This document shows positions 34,093-42,692 of a stretch of 64,000 nucleotides of DNA, one piece after another. This stretch comes from Kocuria turfanensis (GTDB taxonomy: Bacteria > Actinomycetota > Actinomycetes > Actinomycetales > Micrococcaceae): assembly GCF_001580365.1 (NCBI RefSeq), contig NZ_CP014480.1, positions 2,481,008-2,545,007 on the forward strand, written 5' to 3'. Made by a program: the position numbers and the translations under genes. The notes beneath the pieces are model-generated. The model did no database searches and was not told the DNA's origin. It saw only the letters and a program-made list of their open reading frames with translations. Each line of letters begins with the position of its first letter. Position 1 is the first letter of the stretch.

Positions 34093-35411
34093 GCACCGTC
34101 TCGCCCCGTCGTCGGCAGGAGATCATCGACGCCCTGCGCCGTGGCACCGTGCCCGCCAACGGGCTCGACCAGCTCGCCGTGGGCCTGGACCGCTTCCAGA
34201 GCGCGCTGAGCGAGGAGCTCGACGCCGTCGCCGGCGGCGGGTCCGTCGTGAAGGCCGTGCGCGGTGAGTACGGGACGGGCAAGACCTTCTTCGCCCGGCA
34301 CCTCTCGGAGTCGGCCCTGCGCCGGGGGTTCGCGGCCGCCGAGGTACAGATCTCGGAGACCGAGACGCCGCTGCACAAGCTCGAGACCGTCTACCGGCGG
34401 ATCACCGAATCGCTGCGCACCGCCTCCGTCCCGCCGTCCGCCTTCCGCTCCGTGCTGGACTCGTGGCTGTTCACCCTGGAGGACGACGCCCTGGCCGCGG
34501 ACGCCGCGCTGGACCCCTCCGATGCCGCCGCACTGGAAACGGCCGTGACCAAGCTGCTCGACGAGCGCCTGGCCTCCGTGAGCGCCAAGACCCCGGCCTT
34601 CGCCCAGGCTCTGCGCGGATACCGGGCGGCGGTTGCCTCCGGAGAGGCGGCCGTGGCCGACGGGCTGGCCGCTTGGCTCGGTGGGCAGCCGCACGTTGCT
34701 GCGGCCGCCAAGCGTGCCGCCGGGGTGAAGGGGGACCTCGACCACTTCGGGGCCATGGCGTTTCTCCAGGGACTGCTTCTCGTCCTGCGGGACGCCGGCC
34801 ACCCGGGACTCCTGGTCGTGCTGGACGAGGTCGAGACCCTGCAGCGCATGCGCTCCGACGTCCGCGACAAGGCGCTCAACGCCCTGCGCCAGCTCATGGA
34901 CGAGATCGACGCCGGGCGGTTCCCCGGCCTGTACCTCGTGCTCACCGGCACGCCCGCGTTCTTCGAGGGACCCTCGGGCGTGCCTCGCCTCCCACCGCTG
35001 GCGCAGCGGCTGGCCACGGACTTCACCACCGATGCGCGCTTCGACAACCCGCGGGCAGTGCAGATCCGCCTGCCCGGCTTCAGCCAGGACTCGCTGGTGG
35101 AGGTCGGCGGCCGGGTGCGTGACCTCTACGCGGCGGGATCGTCCGGTGCCGACCGGATCTGTTCCGTCGTCGACGACGCCTACCTGGCGGAGCTCTCCGC
35201 CGCGGTCGCGGGCGGGCTCGGCGGCCGGGTCGGCATCGCCCCGAGACTGTTCCTCAAGAAGCTCGTGGGGGATGTGCTCGACCGCGTCGATCAGTTCCCG
35301 GACTTCGATCCCCGGCAGCACTACTCCCTGACGCTCTCCCGCGACGACATGACGGACGTGGAGCGGAACGCCAGTGCGCGGACCGCTGACGACATCAGCC
35401 TCGACCTCTGA
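34089..35411 (+). CDS. brxD: BrxD, BREX type 2 ATP-binding protein
   Basis: 440 residues. It begins with the family start MSTVSPRRRQEIIDALRRGT. Walker A is GEYGTGKTFFARHL (G59-T66), Walker B LLVVLDEVETLQRM near residue 244, and LVLTGTPAFFEG follows. BrxD is a type 2-specific ATPase found with BrxHI. ATGA overlap with pglZ upstream; the stop and the brxHI start share one base (TGATG). Domain and context agree. Confidence 0.93.
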   Translation: MSTVSPRRRQEIIDALRRGTVPANGLDQLAVGLDRFQSALSEELDAVAGGGSVVKAVRGEYGTGKTFFARHLSESALRRGFAAAEVQISETETPLHKLETVYRRITESLRTASVPPSAFRSVLDSWLFTLEDDALAADAALDPSDAAALETAVTKLLDERLASVSAKTPAFAQALRGYRAAVASGEAAVADGLAAWLGGQPHVAAAAKRAAGVKGDLDHFGAMAFLQGLLLVLRDAGHPGLLVVLDEVETLQRMRSDVRDKALNALRQLMDEIDAGRFPGLYLVLTGTPAFFEGPSGVPRLPPLAQRLATDFTTDARFDNPRAVQIRLPGFSQDSLVEVGGRVRDLYAAGSSGADRICSVVDDAYLAELSAAVAGGLGGRVGIAPRLFLKKLVGDVLDRVDQFPDFDPRQHYSLTLSRDDMTDVERNASARTADDISLDL

Positions 35412-37537
35412 TGGCCTCCAGCGGATTCGACCTGCTCAGCCCGGCGGTCCAGCACCACATCGTCAACACCCTGGGCTGGCCGGCACTGCGACCGCTCCAG
35501 GACGAGGCCGTGGAGCCGTTGCTGCGCGGCGACGACGCCCTGCTGCTGGCCCCGACGGCCGGCGGGAAGACCGAGGCCGCCGTCTTCCCGTTGCTCTCCC
35601 GGATGTCCGAGGAGCAGTGGCAAGGGACCTCGGTGCTCTACGTCTGCCCCTTGCGGGCGCTGCTCAACAACCTCGAGCCGCGGATCGCCGCCTACACCGC
35701 CTGGCTCGGCCGGACGGCCGCCGTCCGTCACGGGGATGTCGGCGCATCCGCCCGGCGCCGTCAGGCCCTGCACCGTCCGGACATCCTGCTGACCACGCCG
35801 GAGTCGCTGGAATCCATGCTCGTCTCCACGAGCAGTGACCCCCGGCGGCTGTTCGCCGACGTGCGTGCCGTCGTCGTCGACGAGGTGCACGCCTTCGCCG
35901 GTGACGACCGCGGCTGGCACCTGCTCGGCGTCCTGGAGCGCATCAGCAGGCTGGCGGGGCACCCGCTCCAGCGGGTGGGCCTGTCCGCGACCGTGGGCAA
36001 TGCTCCGGACCTGCTCCACTGGCTCCAGGGCGGGGCAGCCGACCGGCCGGCCACGGTCGTTGCTCCGGAGACTTCCTCGGCCGTGGTCCCGGACATGGAA
36101 CACGATTTCGTCGGGAGCACCGACAACGCCGCGACGGTCATCTCCCTCCTCCACCGCGGGGAGAAGCGACTCGTGTTCGCCGACTCACGGCGGGTCGTGG
36201 AGGACCTGGCCCTGAGCCTGCACCACCGGGACGTCGAAACCCACGTCTCCCATTCGTCGCTGTCGGTCGACGCTCGACGCCGGGCCGAGGCGGCCTTCGC
36301 CGAGGGTCGGGACTGCGTCATCGTGGCCACCTCGACGCTGGAGCTGGGCATCGATGTGGGCGACCTCGACCGAGTCATTCAGGTGGGCGCTCCGGGCACG
36401 GTTGCTTCTCTGCTGCAGCGGCTCGGCCGCACGGGCCGGCGCTCGGGGACGTCGCGGAACATGCTCTTCCTGGGCACCAATGACGCCGAATTCCTGCGCG
36501 CCTGCGGGTTGCTGTTGCTCTGGTCCGAGGGCTACGTCGAGCCGGTCGTGCCTCCGCCCTCGCCGCGCCACGTCGCTGCCCAGCAGCTGCTCGGTCTCGT
36601 CCTGCAGGAGCGCCACGTCGGCCGGAACGTCTGGCCCGAGTGGTTCGGCGCACTCGGCCTGGCCTCACCGGTGGAGTGGGCCGAGATCCAGGACTGGCTC
36701 CTGCAGCAAGGACATCTCGACGAGGACGGCGGCATGCTTTTCGTCGGACCCGAGGCTGAGCGACGCTACGGCAAGATCCATTACCGGGACCTCATGGCGG
36801 TGTTCACGGCCGACCCGCAGATCATCGTCCTGCACGGCCGGCAGGAGGTCGGTGCCGTGGACCCGATGCTGTTGCAGCGCAAAGTCGAAGGGCCACGGCT
36901 GATCACCCTCGGCGGAAGACCCTGGCGAGTGACGTACATCGACTGGAAGCGGCGCAAGGCCTTCGTCGAGCCCTCTGAGAGTGGCGGCGCCGTCCGCTGG
37001 ATGAGCATGCCGCAACCCATCTCCTACGCTCTCTCGGACGCTGTGCGCCGGGTCCTGCTGGGTGCCGAGCCGGCCGGAGTGCGACTGACCAAGCGGGCCC
37101 AGGACAGGATCGCTGACCTCCGTGAGGACTACGCCCACCGGGTGGACGGTTCGGGGTCCGTGGTCACAGGGCAGGACGACAGCAGGGTGCGCTGGTGGAC
37201 CTGGGCAGGGGCGAGGGCCAACGCGGTGCTGGTCGCAGCGCTCTCCGATGTGGCCCCCGAGCTGTTCGAGACCACCACCGCTTTCGACAACTTCCAGATC
37301 GCCCTGCGCGGCGATGCGACCGGCGGCTCGGCGTTCGCGGCGCTTCGAGCGGCTCAGGCGAAGTTCGGTCCGGAACTCGCCGAGGCTGTTCCCGAGACCG
37401 ACGAGAAGGCGGTCCGGCAGCTGAAATTCTTCGAGATGTTGCCGCCCGCGCTTTCCCTGCGGACGGTCGCCGAGCGGATGACCGACCGGGCTGGAACGGG
37501 ACGGATACTGGCGCGCAAACGCATCATCCACCGCTGA
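35411..37537 (+). CDS. brxHI: BrxHI, BREX type 2 Lhr-like DEAD/DEAH helicase
   Basis: 708 residues. Motif I is APTAGGKTEAA (47-57), motif II VVVDEVHAF (D157), motif III VGLSATVGN, and the second RecA domain shows VATSTLELGIDVGDLDRVIQ and QRLGRTGRRSG. The C-terminal 270 residues fit the Lhr-type helicase tail. It would unwind or translocate on nucleic acid for BREX. It is the last gene of the six-gene operon; about 150 AT-richer bases separate it from the next gene. Confidence 0.93.
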   Translation: MASSGFDLLSPAVQHHIVNTLGWPALRPLQDEAVEPLLRGDDALLLAPTAGGKTEAAVFPLLSRMSEEQWQGTSVLYVCPLRALLNNLEPRIAAYTAWLGRTAAVRHGDVGASARRRQALHRPDILLTTPESLESMLVSTSSDPRRLFADVRAVVVDEVHAFAGDDRGWHLLGVLERISRLAGHPLQRVGLSATVGNAPDLLHWLQGGAADRPATVVAPETSSAVVPDMEHDFVGSTDNAATVISLLHRGEKRLVFADSRRVVEDLALSLHHRDVETHVSHSSLSVDARRRAEAAFAEGRDCVIVATSTLELGIDVGDLDRVIQVGAPGTVASLLQRLGRTGRRSGTSRNMLFLGTNDAEFLRACGLLLLWSEGYVEPVVPPPSPRHVAAQQLLGLVLQERHVGRNVWPEWFGALGLASPVEWAEIQDWLLQQGHLDEDGGMLFVGPEAERRYGKIHYRDLMAVFTADPQIIVLHGRQEVGAVDPMLLQRKVEGPRLITLGGRPWRVTYIDWKRRKAFVEPSESGGAVRWMSMPQPISYALSDAVRRVLLGAEPAGVRLTKRAQDRIADLREDYAHRVDGSGSVVTGQDDSRVRWWTWAGARANAVLVAALSDVAPELFETTTAFDNFQIALRGDATGGSAFAALRAAQAKFGPELAEAVPETDEKAVRQLKFFEMLPPALSLRTVAERMTDRAGTGRILARKRIIHR

Positions 37538-37686
37538 GCCATGTAGTGCTTACGGCAGAGCGGCGGTAGCGACTCCTGCCACGGCATTGCGCTACGAACG
37601 AGCCCAAATGGCTGAAACACTCGAAACCGGAATGGTTCTGTTGCAAGCTCGGAGTGGGTAGTGCTTTTGTGAAAGGAATTTTTTCA

Positions 37687-38616
37687 ATGGATATCGACAG
37701 CGATTCGTTATCGAGTGGGGTCCCCACCTGGCCTGAGTTCCTGAAGCCTGTGCTGGAAGTCCTCAGCAGCGGTCAAACCTATCACCGCAGGGAACTCATC
37801 GACCGTGCCGCCGAGGTTGCACATCTCGGTGACGCAGCGCGGGCCGAACGGCTGAACAGCGGCGGATTGCGCTATGTCCAACGCATGGGCTGGACCCTCA
37901 GCCACCTCTCCCGCGCTGGCCTGATCGACCGGCCCAGACGGGCGCACTACGCCATCAACGACGCCGGACGCGCATGGCTTGCAGAGCATCCGGAGGGTAT
38001 GAACTACAGCACCGCCCATACGTTCTTCTCGCCGTACTGGCGGACCGATTCCACCAAGAACCCCGACACCGCGGTCGCGCCGGACGTGGAGGCCCTCGAT
38101 CCGCTGGAGAAGATCGACCAGGGCATCGAACAGCTCCACGTGGAAGTCGGAGAGGAACTGCTGACAAGGTTGCGCGAGAGCCATCCCGACTTCTTCGAGG
38201 AAGCCGTCGTCCGTGTCCTGCTGAGGATGGGGTACGGAGGTGCCGAGGCCCGTGGTCAGCGCATCGGTGGCAGCGGCGACGGTGGTGTGGACGGCGTGAT
38301 CGACCAGGACCCGCTGGGTCTCGACCAGATCTACGTCCAGGCCAAACGGTACGCCGAGGGCAACACCGTGGGCCGCGAGGCCATCCAGGCCTTCGTCGGT
38401 GCACTGCACGGCCGCGGTGCGTCGAAGGGCATCTTCATCACCACGAGCGCCTTCACGCAGGGCGCGAAGGAGTACGCCGGGATGGTGCCCTCCCGGCCCA
38501 TCCTCATCGACGGCGCCCGGCTGGTGAAGCTGATGCTGAAGTACAAGGTCGGCGTCCAGGTGAAGCAGACCTACGAGATCGTCGACGTCGACGAGGACTT
38601 CTTCGAGGGAGTCTGA
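37687..38616 (+). CDS. mrr: Mrr restriction endonuclease
   Basis: 309 residues, matching E. coli Mrr in length and layout. Residues about 10-100 are the N-terminal winged-helix Mrr_N (PTWPEFLKPVLEVLSSG). The catalytic PD-(D/E)xK domain shows GGSGDGGVDGVIDQD (D202) and YVQAKRY (Q218-x-K220), then GIFITTSAFTQGA. Mrr is a type IV enzyme cutting DNA with certain adenine or cytosine methylation. ATG 37687 is preferred because AAAGGA precedes it; an upstream GTG at 37654 is possible. The intergenic 37538-37686 probably carries its promoter. Confidence 0.92.
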   Translation: MDIDSDSLSSGVPTWPEFLKPVLEVLSSGQTYHRRELIDRAAEVAHLGDAARAERLNSGGLRYVQRMGWTLSHLSRAGLIDRPRRAHYAINDAGRAWLAEHPEGMNYSTAHTFFSPYWRTDSTKNPDTAVAPDVEALDPLEKIDQGIEQLHVEVGEELLTRLRESHPDFFEEAVVRVLLRMGYGGAEARGQRIGGSGDGGVDGVIDQDPLGLDQIYVQAKRYAEGNTVGREAIQAFVGALHGRGASKGIFITTSAFTQGAKEYAGMVPSRPILIDGARLVKLMLKYKVGVQVKQTYEIVDVDEDFFEGV

Positions 38617-38644
38617 CGGTGTCCCCACGGCAGGACAACGAGCG

Positions 38645-39610
38645 ATGACGCAGTCGACGGAACGGCTGGAGATGATTCGGGTGGACGTCCGTGACGTCGA
38701 CTCGCTCTCCGCCGTGAGCAATGCGTTCTCTGCAGGCTCCTCGCGGTGCGGAATCTATGTCCTGCACTTCGCCGGCGGTTACGAGTACGTCGGACAGGCG
38801 CAGGACGTACTCGCCAGATTCCGCACTCATGTGCGGTCCTGGTCCCACCCCGTTGTGGCGCTCGACTTCGCCCCCGTCCCGGTGGAGGAACTCAACGAAA
38901 CAGAACGCCGGGTCATACAGGCGAAGGAACGCGCCGGCGTGAGGTTGCGCAATTCCGCCCTGGTCGGGCTGCCGATGGGTGACGCGGCTGTGGACGTTCA
39001 CGTCACCAGGGCCGAGCAGGAACGGTGGTTGGATGGCGTCACCCCGGACATCGATGTCAGTGGCCGGTGCACCCAAGCCGACGGCCGTGACCGCTCTGGG
39101 AAGAACTTCACGGCGCTGGCGCTGCGCCCGTACTACGACGTGCTGCTCGACATCCTCGCCGCCTACGTCCGGCACGTGCTTCCGGCGCCGGAGTCCACCG
39201 AGAAGACGTTCTGGTACGTCAGCGCCATGCCCAGCACCGGCCGCACTTCCACGTGGCAGCGCGTCGCGGCGATCACCGTCAACAATGTCGAGACCCTCGT
39301 CATCGGTGAGACGACGGAGAACGGTCGAGTCTTTCTTGACGGCTTCCTCAATGTCGCTCCCGGACTACGACTGCCCTCCACATTGAACGTCGAGCTGGTC
39401 GAATACCGGACCGTGGGCCAAGTGCAAACCATCCGAGCGGAGGCCGCTTTCCTGGAATTCGCCGTCTACCATCCTCTGGTGCGGGATGCGGCCCGTACCA
39501 CCGCGATGGGTCTGCTCCGCAAGGGGACGTCGATGATGGGGCGCTACCACTGCGTGCCTCTGGCCGACGACATCTTCCGCCGGATCCATCGAGAAGAGCT
39601 TGCACGGTGA
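38645..39610 (+). CDS. GIY-YIG nuclease-domain protein
   Basis: 321 residues. The N-terminal GIY-YIG fold is complete: GIY at 36-38, YVG at 48-50, R60 and H62 in ARFRTH, E87 in NETERRVIQ and N103 in LRNS. Residues about 110-320 have no recognised domain but keep regular structure (KTFWYVSAMPSTGRTSTWQR). It should cut DNA with a single metal site. It lies 28 bases after mrr and its stop overlaps the next start (GTGA). First gene of a four-gene, tightly coupled set with DUF6361, PLD and helicase proteins. Target unknown. Confidence 0.87.
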   Translation: MTQSTERLEMIRVDVRDVDSLSAVSNAFSAGSSRCGIYVLHFAGGYEYVGQAQDVLARFRTHVRSWSHPVVALDFAPVPVEELNETERRVIQAKERAGVRLRNSALVGLPMGDAAVDVHVTRAEQERWLDGVTPDIDVSGRCTQADGRDRSGKNFTALALRPYYDVLLDILAAYVRHVLPAPESTEKTFWYVSAMPSTGRTSTWQRVAAITVNNVETLVIGETTENGRVFLDGFLNVAPGLRLPSTLNVELVEYRTVGQVQTIRAEAAFLEFAVYHPLVRDAARTTAMGLLRKGTSMMGRYHCVPLADDIFRRIHREELAR

Positions 39611-40818
39611 CGTCTTTCCTCTCCTGGCTCGACACCGACTCCCACCAGCGCGACCAGGCCATGGCCGTCCTCGACGCGTTCCGGGACAGGACCACTGTGG
39701 ACGAGCTCGGCGTCGGCAGCATCCGCGACGCGATCACCCACCAGTTGTTCCCCGGCTCCTCGGTCCTGCACACCCGGGCCCGGTATTTGCTGTTTATCCC
39801 GTGGCTTGTCGCCGACGCCATGGCGGCCAAGGACGCCGACGCGGCCGTCGCCGAGCTGCGCCGCGGGGAGGTACGGCTCATCGACGTGCTGGCAGAGAGT
39901 GACGACCGGCAGGGGCTGATCGGCGGCCAAGCAAGGGCCGATCTGCGGCGCATGCCCTCGGCCATGTACTGGGCGGCGCTGCGCAGCTACGGCATCTCCA
40001 CGAGCCGTGCCTCGATCGCCGGACTGCTGCGGGATGGCGTGGCTTTCACCGTCGAGACCCGCCGGGCGCCGCGTGAGGCCGATGGTGAGCACGGCCCGAC
40101 GTTGCTCCGTCCCGGCCTCGACCCCCACGCACTCCTTCTCCGCCCGCGGGACTGGCCGCAGGAAGCGAGTTTCGCCCTCACTCCCGCCGAGGCCGACTAC
40201 CTGCGCGGGCGGATCATGACCTCGCACCCGGAGAGCCTCTACGCATGGTTCCTGCGCGAGGAGGTCGATGTCGAGACCGCTGAGCGCTTCGTGTGGGAGC
40301 ACCCGCGAGCCGGCGACTTCCCGGCCGCGATGGCCAGGTGGGTCGAGCACGGCCGGGCGTTCTCCGTACTCAACCGCGGGGCCGCGCTGCTCTACAACCT
40401 CCAGCTCGCCGAGGCCTCCGAGGACGCAGAGCGCACCGAGAGGTACCGTGCGGACCTCCTCGAGTGGCGCGCCACCGTCGACGGTCCCGACGGTCTGCGG
40501 AACTGGAGCCCGGACATCTTCTGGCAGCTGCTCGCCGGGACCGGCGCCCGCATCAGCCGCCCGACGTGCACGTTCGTGGACCGCTGGCACGGGCTCGTCG
40601 CCTCCGGGTCCGGGATTGTCGACGACGTCGCCGCCCGCGAACTCATCGCCCACCGCGAGCGCTCCCTCAAGGGCCCGCGCGCCCGGCTCGTGAACCCGAG
40701 CGCGCTCAACGCCTGGAGCGGCGCTTCGGCGCTGGGACAGCTGCAGTACAACTGGCCGATCGTCCGGCGGATCATCGCCGACATCCACACCGGTGCCCGA
40801 GTGGAGACCGTCGTATGA
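39607..40818 (+). CDS. DUF6361 family protein
   Basis: 403 residues from GTG in a GTGA overlap. The N-terminus (FLSWLDTDSHQRDQAM, then DELGVGSIRDAITHQLFPGS and LHTRARYLLFIPWLV) is the DUF6361 signature. No catalytic motif or membrane segment was seen. DUF6361 is uncharacterised. Its place between a GIY-YIG nuclease and a PLD nuclease, with overlaps on both sides, suggests it is a subunit, sensor or adaptor of a nuclease complex; that role is inference. Confidence 0.82.
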   Translation: MTSFLSWLDTDSHQRDQAMAVLDAFRDRTTVDELGVGSIRDAITHQLFPGSSVLHTRARYLLFIPWLVADAMAAKDADAAVAELRRGEVRLIDVLAESDDRQGLIGGQARADLRRMPSAMYWAALRSYGISTSRASIAGLLRDGVAFTVETRRAPREADGEHGPTLLRPGLDPHALLLRPRDWPQEASFALTPAEADYLRGRIMTSHPESLYAWFLREEVDVETAERFVWEHPRAGDFPAAMARWVEHGRAFSVLNRGAALLYNLQLAEASEDAERTERYRADLLEWRATVDGPDGLRNWSPDIFWQLLAGTGARISRPTCTFVDRWHGLVASGSGIVDDVAARELIAHRERSLKGPRARLVNPSALNAWSGASALGQLQYNWPIVRRIIADIHTGARVETVV

Positions 40819-42692
40819 GCCTGGGGCCGGAGGACCGGAAGCTGCTCACCGACGCGCTCGAACCACCGCCGGGGATGGAGCTGGACCGCGCCGTCACCAC
40901 GACCTACTCCCTGGACCTCGTGGCCCTGTTGCTGGTGCCGCTGACCTTCGCTGCGATCGACCAGCGGGGGAGCGAGGAAAGCGCTGGGGAGCCGGATCAG
41001 GGAGTCGATCCTGTGGCGCTGCTGGAGTCGGTGCGCCGCTACGCGGACCGGTTGACCGTGCTCGTGCAGGCGGGCGGCATCGCGGTGCCGGCCAGGTACC
41101 GGCCGATGCTGACCTATCTGGAGGGCACCCTCGTCCAGGTCGCCGTGCCCGGGACCGGGGGCGTGTTCCATCCCAAGGTGTGGGTGCTGCGCTTCCGCGA
41201 CGCCGAGGGCAAGCTGGCCCATCGGGTGCTCGTGCTCAGCCGCAACCTGACCTTCGACAACTCCTGGGACACCATCCTGGTTCTGGACGAGTCCGACGAC
41301 CCGCGGGAGAACCTGATGCCCGGCCGAGAGCTGGCCGACTACCTGGCAACGACCGCCTCCTGGGCCGTGGCTCCCGGACTGAGCGCTGAGCGGACGGAGG
41401 AGCTCGCCGACCTCAATGCGTCGCTGAGCGGAGTTTCCTTCGCAGCGCCCGCCGGGTTCAAGGACGCCGCGTGGGTCACCCGCACGGGTGAGCGCTCCGT
41501 GCACACCCGGTCCCTGTGGGAGGACGTGACCGGCGGCGTCCACGCCCAGGACCGCGCCACCCGGGCGCTGGTGATCTCCCCGTTCCTCGACACCTCGCTC
41601 GCGGACCTCGTCGACCGGTGCGGGACGGTCCGGCTGCTCTCCCGCGCCGAGAGTCTCGACGCCCTCGACGCCCTCGGCGACCTGGCGGAGCGGGTCGAGA
41701 CCTTCGTCCTGGACCCCTCGGCTGACCTGGACGGCACCGAGGACGAAGACGTTGAGGGCAGCGTGGGGTCGAAGTCGGCCGGCCGGCTGGCTGGTCTGCA
41801 CGCCAAGATCTACCTCGTGGAGCGAGGCCATAGCACTACCCTGTACGTCGGCTCGGCCAACGCCACCCGCGGTGGCTTCGGCCGCAATGCGGAGTTCGGC
41901 GTCCGGCTGACGGGCCGTAAAGGGCTCATCGACGACATCTGGTCTGGAACCCACGGCAACCTCGGCCTGTCCGCGGTCTGCCAGCCGTACGACCCGAAGC
42001 CGCCGGACGAGGCCGCGATCGCCCGGCAGCAGGCCGAGCGGGAGCTCGAGCGCTTCCACGCCGCGCTTGCCGGTGCCGGGCTGCGCCTCGACGCCGTCGA
42101 GGAAGCCGACGGCACGTACACCCTGGAAGCCTCCTTCGGCCGCCCGGTCGGGGAACCCGACGGCGTCACGACGACCGTCCGACTGCTGTCCCTGCCCGCC
42201 CACGAGCGGATGCTGGGCGAGGCGCTGACGTGGTCCCGCGTCGACGCCTCGCGGATCACGCCGTTGCTCTGCGTGCGCAGTCACACGTCGGTGGGCGGCG
42301 GCGTCGTCGAACGCTCCGCCGTGCTGGTCGCGGACCTGCACGGTGCTCCGGAGGACCGCTCCGCGCGCGTGCTCGCCGAGCTGCTGAAGACCCCGGAGGA
42401 CGTGCTGCGCTACCTGGCGTTCCTGCTCGGCGACGTCACGCTGTCCCAGGCCCTGCGCTTCGGCGGCACCACGGGCGCGGCCGCGTTCTTCGGGGCGGGC
42501 AGCACCGGGCACAGCGCCGACGTGGTCCTGTTCGAGCCCCTCATGCGCGCCGCGGTGCACGGTGACGCCGACGCCCTCGGCCGCATCGACCGGCTCGTCG
42601 GCGAGCTCAGGGCCGTCGAGGCCCTGCACCTGCTCCCCGACGGGCTGGAGGAGCTCGTCACCGTGGTCCGCGAGGCGGTGACCACCCCATGA
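40815..42692 (+). CDS. Phospholipase D-family nuclease-like protein
   Basis: 625 residues with two half-sites of a PLD active centre. The first is VFHPKVWVLRFRD (H119, K121) followed by LVLSRNLTFDN. The second is LHAKIYLVERG (H329, K331) followed by LYVGSANATRGGFGRNAEFG. This H-x-K then S-x-N pattern is that of PLD-type nucleases rather than lipid hydrolases. The C-terminal 250 residues are unassigned. Overlaps at both ends (ATGA) couple it to DUF6361 and the helicase. Similar PLD-helicase pairings occur in DISARM (DrmC), but the other DISARM parts are absent. Confidence 0.86.
   Translation: MSLGPEDRKLLTDALEPPPGMELDRAVTTTYSLDLVALLLVPLTFAAIDQRGSEESAGEPDQGVDPVALLESVRRYADRLTVLVQAGGIAVPARYRPMLTYLEGTLVQVAVPGTGGVFHPKVWVLRFRDAEGKLAHRVLVLSRNLTFDNSWDTILVLDESDDPRENLMPGRELADYLATTASWAVAPGLSAERTEELADLNASLSGVSFAAPAGFKDAAWVTRTGERSVHTRSLWEDVTGGVHAQDRATRALVISPFLDTSLADLVDRCGTVRLLSRAESLDALDALGDLAERVETFVLDPSADLDGTEDEDVEGSVGSKSAGRLAGLHAKIYLVERGHSTTLYVGSANATRGGFGRNAEFGVRLTGRKGLIDDIWSGTHGNLGLSAVCQPYDPKPPDEAAIARQQAERELERFHAALAGAGLRLDAVEEADGTYTLEASFGRPVGEPDGVTTTVRLLSLPAHERMLGEALTWSRVDASRITPLLCVRSHTSVGGGVVERSAVLVADLHGAPEDRSARVLAELLKTPEDVLRYLAFLLGDVTLSQALRFGGTTGAAAFFGAGSTGHSADVVLFEPLMRAAVHGDADALGRIDRLVGELRAVEALHLLPDGLEELVTVVREAVTTP

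Noticed and set aside
19842..37537. BREX type 1 assignment
   Set aside because: BrxA, BrxB and BrxL are missing; PglW, BrxD and BrxHI define type 2.
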